DNA from: Paenibacillus sp. FSL K6-1330
GTDB lineage: Bacteria; Bacillota; Bacilli; Paenibacillales; Paenibacillaceae
Reading direction: 5' to 3'
DNA length: 64,000 nucleotides
Assembly (NCBI RefSeq): GCF_037976825.1
Contig: NZ_CP150269.1
Span: 3,919,501-3,983,500, forward strand
Shown one piece after another: positions 19,318-27,408 of the stretch. The position numbers and the translations under genes are program-made. A model generated the notes under the pieces. That model saw only the letters and a list, made by a program, of their open reading frames with translations, did not search any database and was not told the origin of the DNA. Numbering within the stretch: position 1 is the stretch's first letter; each line of letters opens with the position of its first letter.

Positions 19318-19331
19318 ATAACGAACGTTAT
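19318..19331. promoter_or_regulatory. Palindromic operator candidate upstream of panD operon
   Basis: ATAACG-AA-CGTTAT, a palindrome with 6 bp arms and a 2 bp centre, 57-70 bp before the panD start, in AT-rich DNA where the operon promoter should lie. No convincing -35/-10 pair could be fixed. It could be the target of a TetR- or MarR-like repressor; none is encoded next to it. Confidence 0.4.
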
Positions 19332-19488
19332 TTTCCAACTTTCTTTTTTAATGATTCAGAGTGCAAACAAACCTACATTGTTTCTCTGTCTTAACGAGAA
19401 AGAACAATCTGGAGCAATCAAGCCGTTCAAAAAAGAAATTCTGCGGCAAATTTGTGCGAATGTGACTGTTTCGTACGGAATAAGCAAG

Positions 19489-19670
19489 TTCATGCTTATG
19501 TGTGGGATCATGCTGAGTGGGTTATTTCATGCCATTGTGAGGGGATCATGTTGACTGGCAGCTCATACTTTTTGTGTGGAATATTGCTGATTGGGCATGC
19601 TCATGCTATTGGAGAGAGAGTCATGCTAATTAGGCAGGTTAATACTTTGTGCGGGTTCCAGTTGATTGAA
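19489..19670. repeat. Array of about five degenerate 37-39 bp direct repeats
   Basis: Units begin near 19489, 19526, 19563, 19601 and 19640 (the last is shorter). Each starts TCATGCT/TCATACT, has a TGTG-G core, then CATGCTGA or TTGCTGATTGG. Similarity between units is clear but imperfect, there are no spacers, and no coding frame runs through. The array lies 230-410 bp upstream of panD in the 770 bp gap between panD and the cueP-like gene. It could be a cluster of regulator sites or an old minisatellite. Confidence 0.6.
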
Positions 19671-19980
19671 TATCTTGACAGCAGAAACAAAAAAAACGTG
19701 GCTTGTACTTACATCGCAGCAGCTCATCATACAGGCAGTTCAGTACTGCGCAGGGGAGGAAATCATGCCGTGTAACCGGGTGTAGCGGTAATGGACTAAA
19801 GTGTTGCTGCGCGATAACTTTTCTCGAATCTCTTACAACCTACCCTTATAGTAGTGCTAAACCTTCACTTGTGATAGGGAGATAATCTTTCAACAGAGGG
19901 GTAAATTCTTTTACTTTTTTGAGCATTCCTACCATAAATTAAGAGCCCTATGAAAAAGTTCCTGATTCCACCTATACCCA
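19671..19980. other. Intergenic stretch without recognised gene
   Basis: About 310 bases between the repeat array and the terminator of the cueP-like gene. Both strands were scanned; no open frame with a ribosome binding site and no hairpin with a T-run was seen. Confidence 0.5.
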
Positions 19981-19984
19981 TAAA

Positions 19985-20013
19985 ATAAAAAAGCCTGAAC
20001 GATCAGGCTTTAA
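19985..20013 (-). terminator. Rho-independent terminator of the cueP-like gene
   Basis: Stem AAGCCTGA/TCAGGCTT with a 4 base loop (19991-20010), followed on the minus strand by a T-run, 15 bp past the stop codon. Confidence 0.85.
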
Positions 20014-20027
20014 TGCTTTATTGTGTG

Positions 20028-20552
20028 TTATGTTAGTTGCATCGTTGTGGTACAAGTATTGTCATCTTTAAAAGTAGCGATTTCAGATTCTACTGTTTTG
20101 CCATCATACTCAATTTTCACTTGATATGTCCGATCTCGCGGTAACCATAGATCAATAAAACCATTCTTTAAAGAAGTAATGTTTTCATCCATCACCACAT
20201 TACCTTCTTCATCCCGAATAAGCACATCGAAGTTTTTATCTACTAATTCGCCTTGGCACCCCGTTAAATTGTGGATAGCACATTCATGCGTGTATTCAAT
20301 AAACGGTGCAATCGAAACAAAAAATTCGTTCTCTGGAAGGTCAAAAGAAGTCTTTTTACCATTATCAGTCACAATTAGTTCATGTGATGTAATGGATGCA
20401 GTTACATCCTCAAAGGTACCGACACTATACGCATGGACTTTTTCTTTAATTTCCTGTGTCCCCACTTCATTCGATACACTATTATCGTTGTTACAAGCTA
20501 CTGACACAAGACTTAGTAATAAAACCGAAGCTATGAGCAAACCCTTTTTCAT
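20028..20552 (-). CDS. CueP-like copper-binding lipoprotein
   Basis: 174-residue secreted protein with an N-terminal signal of about 20 residues ending in VSVAC, so probably a lipoprotein anchored at Cys20. The body matches the CueP family of copper-binding envelope proteins: conserved FFVSIAPFIE, the Cys-x-x-His...Cys pattern in CAIHNLTGC, FIDLWLPRDRTY and a final CTTTMQL. CueP in Salmonella binds copper in the periplasm and helps load and protect envelope enzymes. The start ATG has a GGGAGTGG site, and a good terminator follows, so it is a single-gene unit. No copper-responsive regulator is adjacent. Confidence 0.82.
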   Translation of the reverse strand: MKKGLLIASVLLLSLVSVACNNDNSVSNEVGTQEIKEKVHAYSVGTFEDVTASITSHELIVTDNGKKTSFDLPENEFFVSIAPFIEYTHECAIHNLTGCQGELVDKNFDVLIRDEEGNVVMDENITSLKNGFIDLWLPRDRTYQVKIEYDGKTVESEIATFKDDNTCTTTMQLT

Positions 20553-20813
20553 TATTCCACTCCCTTTTTCTTGTCATATTGCAAGGGCAAACTTTTTTGA
20601 TTGTATCACATTTCCACTTAAGTAATCGGTGCTCAATTTCACACCATTTCCTCCACCTTATCCTAATTATAGATAGAGGCAGCACCCTCAAACTTTACTT
20701 TAAACACTTACATTTGACGATTATATCCAAAATTCCTTGAAATACACAATTTCCGGGTGTTACATTTAGATAGTTCAGTAGAGTCACTACTAAAAATGGA
20801 GAAGGGTGACAAC

Positions 20814-21215
20814 ATGGGGATGTACGGATATTACTTTGCTATTGATGACAAACTGGTGCAGCAAATCGCTACCGGCGAAATTGCATTGGAGAATTTGAAA
20901 ATAGAGGATTATCCCGGACTGGATATTGATAGATCCTGGGAGGCGATTCACTACTTGCTTTGTGGAGATATAGTCGAAGGTGAGCCCCCTCTTAGCTATG
21001 TTGATCCAATGACGACAGAGCGAGGCATCGACTTTGGATCATTCGGTGCGTTTTTCTTGCGTGCAGAGCAAGTTGCACAAGCGCTTCAGATTATTTCTGA
21101 GCTGAACGAAGCGCAGCTCCGCTTGCGATATGATTTTCCGACCATGATCAAGGACGAGGTATATCCTCTTGAACCTGGCATGGTTCTACATTTTCTGAAT
21201 CCAATCATATCGTAA
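20814..21215 (+). CDS. DUF1877 (YfbM-like) protein, short C-terminus
   Basis: 133 residues starting MGMYGYY, the typical opening of the YfbM/DUF1877 family, whose function is not established. The conserved SWEAIHYLLCGD segment and the FFLRAEQV segment are present. The family is usually about 160 residues; here the tail after residue 115 (VYPLEPGM onward) does not look like the family's C-terminus, so the gene may be shortened or frameshifted at its 3' end. The ATG at 20814 has a GGAGAAGGG site; the second ATG at 20820 is an alternative. It is a soluble protein standing alone. Confidence 0.72.
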   Translation: MGMYGYYFAIDDKLVQQIATGEIALENLKIEDYPGLDIDRSWEAIHYLLCGDIVEGEPPLSYVDPMTTERGIDFGSFGAFFLRAEQVAQALQIISELNEAQLRLRYDFPTMIKDEVYPLEPGMVLHFLNPIIS

Positions 21216-21274
21216 GCGTAACAAAAACCGTTACAGGCTCATGGGTTTCCTCCCCTAACTTCATATGCTCACAA

Positions 21275-21460
21275 TCAATTCGCGATTTTGTCCAGCTTTT
21301 CGTTTTCTTCCGCTCTAAGCGAACTCCGCGTACGTTCACTATCATCACCCGCTTTTTCGCGGAATGGCGTTACATATATCTTGTGATCGTAATATTGGGA
21401 TCGAGAGCTCAGCATGCCGTCTCCGTCTTGAGACAGAGACGAAAACCATTCTGTCGCCCG
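21275..21460 (-). pseudogene. Possible 3' gene remnant, family not recognised
   Basis: An open frame of about 60 codons with protein-like composition (FSSLSQDGDG, KIYVTPFREKAG, then a charged Arg/Glu/Lys-rich tail) ends in TGA at 21275-21277 and is bounded upstream by an in-frame TGA at 21461-21463. It has no start with a ribosome binding site. It looks like the 3' end of a lost gene, but I cannot name the family. The rest of the 21216-21630 gap shows nothing else. Confidence 0.3.
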
Positions 21461-21630
21461 TCACTCCTTGGCAGAGCAATACGGTATCTTAATATTAACG
21501 CCTGCTCATTTACCGTTAAGTATACTTAGGCACCAGCTCAACCACAGCATTGATCAGTCAAAGAATACATACTCTCTCGGGGTTCAGACACGTAGCAGCA
21601 AAACCATAGTACCAGCAGAAAGGGGCAAGA

Positions 21631-22587
21631 ATGATGAGGCTGATCTATCAATTAGAGCATGTGAATAAAACGTACAAAAAAGGAAAGGTTATCGCCAATC
21701 AAAACATAAGCTTCGACGTTCAACAAGGGGAGATTCTCGGTTTGCTCGGTCCGAATGGAGCAGGAAAATCCACGCTAATCAAGCAGATGGTAGGCCACCT
21801 TGCTCCCACCTCAGGTACGGTACGTTATAAAGGAACCAGCGTACAGACCCAAACCAAGCGAGTTGCTCAGGAGGTGGCCTACTACTCGCAAGAGCCTCAC
21901 GCCCTGACCAGTTTAAAAACCTGGGAAGCTTTGTATTTTACGGGAAGATTGCGGGGTTTGACGAAGGAGTCCGCCGTAAACCAAACAGAGGTATTGTTGG
22001 AACGTTTTGGAATGCAGGACCTTCGTCATAAGCTGTTGAAAAACGTCTCTGGCGGACAGAAGCGTTTAATCGGGATTGGTACTTGCTTGATCGGCTTTTC
22101 CCCCGTCATGATCCTGGATGAACCGACCAATGAACTAGACCCTAAAAAGAGAAGGCTCGTATGGGATCTGATTCAGGAGCGCAATCGCCAAGGAGTAACC
22201 GTAATCTTGGTGACACACAACGTGCTGGAGGCCGAACAGGTCGTAGACAGAGTAGCTGTTGTAAATCACGGCAAGCTATTGGCCATCGATCATGTCAGTG
22301 TCTTAAAACAAAAGGTCGATCAGCGGATGAAGCTGGAAATTACGACTTCCTTAGGCGAGAGCGATTATGTTTGCCGAAGCTTAAGCGCGCTGGGACAGTG
22401 GACCAAAACAGGAGAAAACCGAATCCGGACACTGATTGAGAAGCAAGATGCCAGCCACGCGATTGAAGTCTTGACTGAGCAGCAGTTACCGATCGAAGAG
22501 TATTCATTGGTCCCGCCGAATCTTGAGGATGTCTATTTCCATATCGATGACGAACAGGATCAGCTTGCCAAAACGGAGGTGGTCTAA
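21631..22587 (+). CDS. ABC transporter ATP-binding protein
   Basis: 318-residue ATPase of the ABC-2 (drug/antibiotic exporter) type. Walker A GPNGAGKST near residue 40, Q-loop YYSQEP, signature VSGGQKR near 137, Walker B VMILDEP, and the switch His in VTHN. A C-terminal extension of about 90 residues after the nucleotide-binding domain is typical of NatA/YhaQ-like exporters. The start ATG at 21631 follows an AAAGGGGC site. The next gene begins 1 bp after the stop and encodes the membrane partner, so they form a two-gene export unit at the inner membrane; the substrate is unknown. Confidence 0.93.
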   Translation: MMRLIYQLEHVNKTYKKGKVIANQNISFDVQQGEILGLLGPNGAGKSTLIKQMVGHLAPTSGTVRYKGTSVQTQTKRVAQEVAYYSQEPHALTSLKTWEALYFTGRLRGLTKESAVNQTEVLLERFGMQDLRHKLLKNVSGGQKRLIGIGTCLIGFSPVMILDEPTNELDPKKRRLVWDLIQERNRQGVTVILVTHNVLEAEQVVDRVAVVNHGKLLAIDHVSVLKQKVDQRMKLEITTSLGESDYVCRSLSALGQWTKTGENRIRTLIEKQDASHAIEVLTEQQLPIEEYSLVPPNLEDVYFHIDDEQDQLAKTEVV

Positions 22588-22588
22588 C

Positions 22589-23422
22589 ATGGAACAGATG
22601 AAACCATCCATGCAAAATCATGACTTGCAACTGCAAGAAGCGGTCTTTCTCCAAGGGCACCAGCAGCAGAGCATAATCCAACGCAGAATGACGGAATGGC
22701 TGATCCTGGCCCGCATTCAATTCTCGATTATCCGCGAGGCATGGGTTTGGATTTTCATCATGGCATGCATGTTTCCTTTAACGACGCTGTTGTTTCTCAA
22801 ATTCTTTACGGTCGACCCAACGCCGGCTGTCATGACCCGTATTATTACAGGAAATATGCTCTTCGGCTTAATCGTCATGGGCCTCAATTCCATGGCTCAG
22901 GAGATATCTTGGCAGAAGCATCAAGGCCACTTCACGTACTATTCGTCCCTGCCGATTGCCAAGGTAAACTTCATCTTCGCCAATCTGCTGCGCGGCTTGA
23001 TCATGTGCGTACCGTCTTTTATTATCCTGGCGATGATTGGTCAACTTGCTTACGGCATTCAATTCCACTACAGCTGGGGACTTGTCCCTGTATTGCTGCT
23101 CACCGTCTTTAGCGTGGTTGGCGCGGGTGTACTGATCGGCTTCTGGTCGCCTAGCCATCAATTGACGAATATGCTGGTCCAGGCGTTGATGATGTTCATC
23201 TCGTTTTTGACGCCTGTCATGGTGGATATGGATCAATTGCCTGTGATCTTGCAATGGTTCGCTTATATCTTCCCAACCACTTACGCAGCTGAGGCCATGC
23301 GGGAGGTGCTGATATCGGGTTGGTCCGGGTCTGTTGCCTGGAACTCGCTTGTACTCTTGCTTTTCTCGCTGATCTCCATCGTATTGATCTTGAAAAAGGT
23401 AGATTGGCGTGTTGAGAAGTAG
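22589..23422 (+). CDS. ABC-2 type transporter permease
   Basis: 277-residue membrane partner of the preceding ATPase. After a hydrophilic N-terminus of about 35 residues come about six membrane segments, including the ABC-2 hallmark near the C-terminus (FAYIFPTTYAAEAMREVL), typical of polysaccharide/antibiotic exporters. The ATG at 22589 has a GGAGGTGG site inside the end of the ATPase gene, showing translational coupling; an in-frame extension upstream overlaps the ATPase and is unlikely. A strong terminator follows about 100 bp on. Confidence 0.9.
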   Translation: MEQMKPSMQNHDLQLQEAVFLQGHQQQSIIQRRMTEWLILARIQFSIIREAWVWIFIMACMFPLTTLLFLKFFTVDPTPAVMTRIITGNMLFGLIVMGLNSMAQEISWQKHQGHFTYYSSLPIAKVNFIFANLLRGLIMCVPSFIILAMIGQLAYGIQFHYSWGLVPVLLLTVFSVVGAGVLIGFWSPSHQLTNMLVQALMMFISFLTPVMVDMDQLPVILQWFAYIFPTTYAAEAMREVLISGWSGSVAWNSLVLLLFSLISIVLILKKVDWRVEK

Positions 23423-23518
23423 AGAAAAGTTCTGTCCCTATGCCTCGATTATTCAATGGAAGGTTACCCTTTCCCTCCTTATCCGCTTTAGTGCGCAGTT
23501 CATTTTTTCCGAAAAAAC

Positions 23519-23560
23519 GAGAAGGCAGCTGATCACATTGATCGGCTGCCTTCTTATTTT
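23519..23560 (+). terminator. Terminator after ABC exporter; part of a dispersed repeat
   Basis: Hairpin GAAGGCAGC...GCTGCCTTC (23521-23553, with inner GATC/GATC pairing) followed by TTATTTT. Hairpins with the same GGCAGCCGATC-type stem recur in this window (for example near 57055). Confidence 0.75.
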
Positions 23561-23592
23561 GATTAAGCTATCGTTCCCCGTTAGCTTAATCA
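23561..23592. repeat. Inverted repeat of the GTTAGCTTAAT family
   Basis: GATTAAGCTA and TAGCTTAATC form a perfect 10 bp inverted repeat around CGTTCCCCG. The same CCGTTAG motif with a hairpin recurs near 32960-33050, 35660, 46090 and 57035-57120, so this is one member of a dispersed intergenic repeat. Confidence 0.6.
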
Positions 23593-24519
23593 TTAATAAC
23601 TAATAATGGTTTCTTCATTCCAAAATTCTTTTACCTCGTCTAGTATTTGAGCAGCAGGTGTTATTGTGGCCTCGAAAATGGTTCTTCCTGTTTTTCTTAA
23701 ATAATATTGGATTAAATGATATCCGCAAGCGTATCCGGCACTATAAGGCATGTTAACCGGTGTAAAGTTTTGAAGTTTTGCAATCTCGTCACCGTAAAGA
23801 TACGGAGCAAATTGATCAAACCCAGTTAATTGCAATTGCTCTCTAAGCACAGGCTTTATGCGCCTGTTCAGTGTTTCTGCATTTGTCTTCGTTACCCAAG
23901 GGCCGAGCAATTCTTCTCCAAACATGAACGTAGCATAGTTTTCAGCTAATCCTTCACTTACAATCAGCTCGCCCAGATTAACCGTGTGATCCCACTGAAT
24001 AAATTGATATCGCACATTATGGTTGCATTCGTGCGCCAGCGCAGCCTTCATTCGAGGAATCGTGTACTCATTTGGCAAGAGTGTACCCCAGATAAACCCA
24101 GGAATGCCCCCAAAGCCGCTATATCCTTCGTTTATTGCTAAGGCACCGTTTTCCGGATTCCCTAGTTGAATGGTAAACAAATAATCGGACACGGGGAGGT
24201 TAATTTCATGCTCTACAAATAGATGCAGGCTTTTCTTCACAGCATGCTCACACTCTAACCAAAATGATTCGGACGAAATCAGCTCGATCTCTGCCGAAAT
24301 CTGAGGGGTAATCTGATCAGGGGATCGATGCATCATACTATTAAACGTAATAACATCAAAACCATTCGCCTCTTCAGCTTTAAAAGGAATCTGTTGAAGT
24401 TGCCATTGTTTCATAAAGGGAGCCATCATTTCGTTTCTGAATAATTCAAGCTTTTCCTCGGGTGAAGCTTGGGCAACTTTTTGATAAATATGATCTGAAC
24501 GCAGTGATTTTATATTCAT
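23593..24519 (-). CDS. DUF2268 predicted zinc metalloprotease (YjaZ-like)
   Basis: 308-residue soluble protein. The HExxH motif is HECNH (near residue 180), followed by LGELIVSEGLAENYA, which supplies the downstream Glu expected of a zincin; GYACGYHLIQYYL near the C-terminus is also typical of DUF2268. Members are predicted Zn-dependent proteases without a firm substrate. The chosen start is ATG at 24519, spaced correctly from AGGAG; the GTG three codons earlier overlaps that AGGAG and is unlikely. No signal peptide, so probably cytoplasmic. It stands alone, convergent with the ABC exporter. Confidence 0.85.
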   Translation of the reverse strand: MNIKSLRSDHIYQKVAQASPEEKLELFRNEMMAPFMKQWQLQQIPFKAEEANGFDVITFNSMMHRSPDQITPQISAEIELISSESFWLECEHAVKKSLHLFVEHEINLPVSDYLFTIQLGNPENGALAINEGYSGFGGIPGFIWGTLLPNEYTIPRMKAALAHECNHNVRYQFIQWDHTVNLGELIVSEGLAENYATFMFGEELLGPWVTKTNAETLNRRIKPVLREQLQLTGFDQFAPYLYGDEIAKLQNFTPVNMPYSAGYACGYHLIQYYLRKTGRTIFEATITPAAQILDEVKEFWNEETIISY

Positions 24520-24654
24520 TTCTCTCACTCCTAGTTATGTATTCATAGAGAACTATGCACTATGCCCTAACGTCATAGTCAAGAACTTATTATCTTCTAA
24601 CATGAATCCAACCACAGTCCTTTAGCGTGGACGATTTATTGAATAATACACAAA

Positions 24655-24739
24655 CATTATATTTGAAAAGAAGACGACGATGATATGTCGACTATAGATA
24701 TATTCATTTATTATCTCTTCCTGCTCGTTACTTCATTAG
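24655..24739. repeat. Dispersed 100 bp repeat, copy 1 (partial)
   Basis: TTTGAAAAGAAGACGACGAT...GACTATAGATATATTCATTTATTA followed by CTCTTCCTGCTCGTTA. Copies 2 and 3 are at 35591-35700 and 46015-46123; this one diverges after the CGTTA. The 24529-24840 gap otherwise shows nothing. Confidence 0.75.
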
Positions 24740-24845
24740 AGAAGGCCATATCAGCAATCAACTCCTAACTTAAAGTATTATTTCTACGAAAAAACTATCA
24801 TGTCATCGATTCAGACAATTCTCATAGATTTCTGAATTCACAATA

Positions 24846-24896
24846 TGCAAAAAAAGCGCCGCCAGCGCGAACCTTTATGGTCCGGCTGGTCAACGC
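24846..24896 (-). terminator. Terminator of the oxidase/cupredoxin operon
   Basis: On the minus strand, AAAGCG...CCAGCC...GCTGG...CGCTTTTTTT: an imperfect long hairpin with a T-run, about 65 bp beyond the cupredoxin stop. Confidence 0.7.
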
Positions 24897-24959
24897 TTTC
24901 TTGATCTGCCTCCCGCAGTCATCCAGGCGGCAATCCGGCGGTCTCAACCGCATACATAT

Positions 24960-25334
24960 TTATTCAACAATCAAGGTCCCCTTCATATCGCTGTGACCGG
25001 CTCCGCACATGACGGAGCAGTGGAATTCATGCTCACCAACTTGATCGGCGGTAAATTCGGTCGAGCCAGGCTGCTGCAGGTCAACGTTGAAATCGGGAAT
25101 GGCCAGGCCGTGATTTCCATCTTTGTTCTCCAGCGTAATTTTGACTTTTTCGCCCTTTTTGACTTTAATCTCGGTAGGCTCGAACTTAAAGTTTGACGCC
25201 GTCACCTTAATTTCTTTTACACCATCCGATCCGCCTGAAGACGAGGACTCGTCCGACGAGCTGCCGCCGCCTCCGCATGCGCTCAGCACCACAACCAGCA
25301 GCAAGGTAAGTCCAATCAACATCCATTTTTTCAT
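24960..25334 (-). CDS. Cupredoxin-domain lipoprotein with CuA-like motif
   Basis: 124 residues. A signal peptide ends in LSAC (lipid anchor at Cys20), a Gly/Ser linker follows, then a cupredoxin domain of the cytochrome oxidase subunit II/plastocyanin fold. Copper ligands are visible: His in GNHGLAIP and the loop HCSVMCGAGHSDM, which matches the binuclear CuA pattern CxxxCxxxHxxM, although the usual Glu between the cysteines is missing. It should sit on the outer face of the membrane and carry electrons. It is last in a row with tatA, a GMC flavoprotein and its subunit 3, so it is a plausible electron acceptor for that dehydrogenase in place of the usual cytochrome c subunit. A terminator follows. 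Confidence 0.88.
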   Translation of the reverse strand: MKKWMLIGLTLLLVVVLSACGGGGSSSDESSSSGGSDGVKEIKVTASNFKFEPTEIKVKKGEKVKITLENKDGNHGLAIPDFNVDLQQPGSTEFTADQVGEHEFHCSVMCGAGHSDMKGTLIVE

Positions 25335-25392
25335 GTCAAATCCCTCCCGATAAAATAATTAAGTTGCCATCTTCGAACCAAACAAACCATTC

Positions 25393-25587
25393 CTAGTGAT
25401 CTTCCTGGCGGCGCCCCGCGTCCTGCTTCTCTTCGTCCTCTTCCGTCAGATGACGAGCGGAGTTGCGGAATTCGTGAAGTGTCGCTCCCACCGCCCTGCC
25501 AAGCTGAGGCAGCTTGGACGGTCCGAACAGCAGCAGGGCGAGCAGCAGCAACAGCAGCAGCCCCGGTATTCCAATCGTCGAAAGCAT
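25393..25587 (-). CDS. tatA: Twin-arginine translocase subunit TatA/E
   Basis: 64 residues: one N-terminal membrane helix of Leu-rich sequence, the conserved FGPSKLPQLGRAVG hinge and amphipathic helix, then an acidic/charged tail. This is the TatA/TatE architecture, the pore-forming part of the Tat export system. The ATG at 25587 has a GGGAGGG site. It lies between the GMC oxidoreductase and cupredoxin genes in one direction, and the first gene of the group carries a Tat signal, so it is probably a dedicated TatA for exporting this complex. No tatC is in the window. Confidence 0.93.
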   Translation of the reverse strand: MLSTIGIPGLLLLLLLALLLFGPSKLPQLGRAVGATLHEFRNSARHLTEEDEEKQDAGRRQEDH

Positions 25588-25661
25588 AGCCGATCCCTCC
25601 CTTTCCTTGAAGTCTCATGAAGTAGCATGTTAATCGCATAAGCATGGAAGGACTTGCCCGT

Positions 25662-27380
25662 TCAGACAAGCATGCCTCCCTGTTTCAAATATTTCTGGAT
25701 CCCTTCCGCCGCCCTGTAGGAGAGCGCGCCGACGGTATCGGTCGGATTGTATCCACTATTATGCGGGAATGCCGAAGCACCCACCACAAACACATTTTCC
25801 GCTTCCCACATCTGCAGGTAACTGTTCACGGCCGACGTTTCCGGGTCCGCTCCCATAATGACGCCTCCGGTATTGTGGGTGGACTGGTAAGGAACGATAT
25901 TATACGGGTCCAGCTTGTCCTTGATCTCCACATGGGAAGGCCCCATTTCCTTCATAACCTCGCCCGCCTTATCTGCCAGATACTTCGTCAGCTCTCGGTC
26001 CTGATCTTCGAAATCAAACGTAATCCGCAGCAGCGGTTTGCCGTAAATGTCCTTATAAGTCGGATCCAGATCCAGGTAATGGTGCTTCCAGGGCAGGCTA
26101 GCCCCTTGCGTCGCCACGGTCAGCACCCGGTTGGCATACTTTAGTGTGGTCTCCTTCCACTTCTTGCCCCAGGTCGGCGTACCCTGCGGCGCCGGATTGT
26201 TCTCGATCGGACGTAGGCCGTTCTGGCTGATCCGGATTCCAGCCCCGTGCAGAAACTTCAAATCGGAATGGTCGAAATTATCCCCGTTGAAGTCGTCGAA
26301 CTCCATCCCGAGCGCCCCGGCGCCCATGAACGTGCTGAACTCTTCGTCATCGTAAAAGCCGACCGCACGTCCGGAGTTGACCTGATACGCATAATTTCGG
26401 CCGATGGTCCCCCGTCCGGTCTTCCGGTTGTAAGGCGTCCCGAGCTTGGAGTTCAACAGCAGGCGCGCATTGTTCAGCATGAAGCTGCCGAGAACGACCA
26501 CGTCCGCCGGCTGGGTCACCTCTTCCCCGGTCACTGTGTTGATGTACACCACGCCGGTCGCTTTTTTGCCGTCATGGAGAATTTCGGTCACGTTCGAGAA
26601 GGTGCGCACCTCCAGCTTGCCGGTGGCCATCGCCGTCGGAATGACGGTAACGACAGGATCCGCCTTGGCACCGTACTCGCAGCCGAACCGCTCACAAAAT
26701 CCGCAGTACTGGCAGGCTGCCCGGGATATGCCGTCGGGATTTTTGTAGTTCTCGCTCAGGTTTGCCGAAGGGATCATGTACGGATGGTATCCGAGTTTCT
26801 TCGACGCCTCTTCGAACCGCTGCAAAATCGGCGTTTTCTTCATCGGCGGGGTCGGAAACGGATGGGACCGTTTGCCAAGCATCGGATTGGCTTCCGATTC
26901 CCCCGAAATGCCGGCTACCTGCTCAAACTTGTCGTAGTACGGTTCGATTTCGTCATACGTGATTCCCCAGTCCTGCAGCTGCATGCCCTCGGGAATTTTG
27001 CCTTTTCCATACCGTTCCACCGTCTGGTTGTAGATTTCAAAGTCATACGGCAGGAAACGGTGCGTCTGCCCGTTCCAGTGCGATCCGGCACCGCCGAGCC
27101 CGTCTCCCAGCAGAAAGGAGCCATAGCTGCGCATCGGCAGCGCCCTCATTGACTCCGAATTGCGGAAGGTGATCGTTTCCTTGGATAGATCCTGCATCAG
27201 TTCAAAACGCCGCGCGTACCGGAGCTCGTCATGATCCATGAAATAATCCTCTGTGCTTCGGCTCTTTCCGCGCTCCAATCCGACTACCTGGATGCCCGCT
27301 TTGGTCAGTTCGGCCGCAATAATGCCGCCGACCCAACCCATTCCAACAATAACCACTGGTACTTTAGGTAATTTGCCCAC
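25662..27380 (-). CDS. GMC-family FAD dehydrogenase (gluconate 2-dehydrogenase-like large subunit)
   Basis: 572-residue flavoprotein. The FAD-binding VIVGMGWVGG segment is near residue 10, and the C-terminal GMC signature reads AFPHNSGYNPTDT with the active-site His. Near residue 220 it has ACQYCGFCERFGC, a Cys cluster like the iron-sulphur ligands of bacterial FAD-glucose dehydrogenases. It oxidises a sugar or other alcohol outside the membrane in known relatives; the exact substrate is not readable. It has no own signal peptide, so it probably rides out with the Tat-signal subunit 3 encoded just upstream (28 bp gap). GTG start at 27380 with an AAGGGG site. Confidence 0.9.
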   Translation of the reverse strand: MGKLPKVPVVIVGMGWVGGIIAAELTKAGIQVVGLERGKSRSTEDYFMDHDELRYARRFELMQDLSKETITFRNSESMRALPMRSYGSFLLGDGLGGAGSHWNGQTHRFLPYDFEIYNQTVERYGKGKIPEGMQLQDWGITYDEIEPYYDKFEQVAGISGESEANPMLGKRSHPFPTPPMKKTPILQRFEEASKKLGYHPYMIPSANLSENYKNPDGISRAACQYCGFCERFGCEYGAKADPVVTVIPTAMATGKLEVRTFSNVTEILHDGKKATGVVYINTVTGEEVTQPADVVVLGSFMLNNARLLLNSKLGTPYNRKTGRGTIGRNYAYQVNSGRAVGFYDDEEFSTFMGAGALGMEFDDFNGDNFDHSDLKFLHGAGIRISQNGLRPIENNPAPQGTPTWGKKWKETTLKYANRVLTVATQGASLPWKHHYLDLDPTYKDIYGKPLLRITFDFEDQDRELTKYLADKAGEVMKEMGPSHVEIKDKLDPYNIVPYQSTHNTGGVIMGADPETSAVNSYLQMWEAENVFVVGASAFPHNSGYNPTDTVGALSYRAAEGIQKYLKQGGMLV

Positions 27381-27408
27381 GTCTGATGTCCCCTTATATC
27401 TGTGAAAT

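Noticed and set aside
19489..19670. CRISPR-like array
   Set aside because: Units are contiguous and diverged, with no alternating conserved repeats and unique spacers, and no cas genes are nearby.
21220..21236. GTAAC...GTTAC hairpin as terminator of the DUF1877 gene
   Set aside because: Only a 5 bp stem and no T-run follows.
22868..23254. Minus-strand 128-codon frame inside the permease gene
   Set aside because: Antisense to a clear ABC-2 permease; no start signal.
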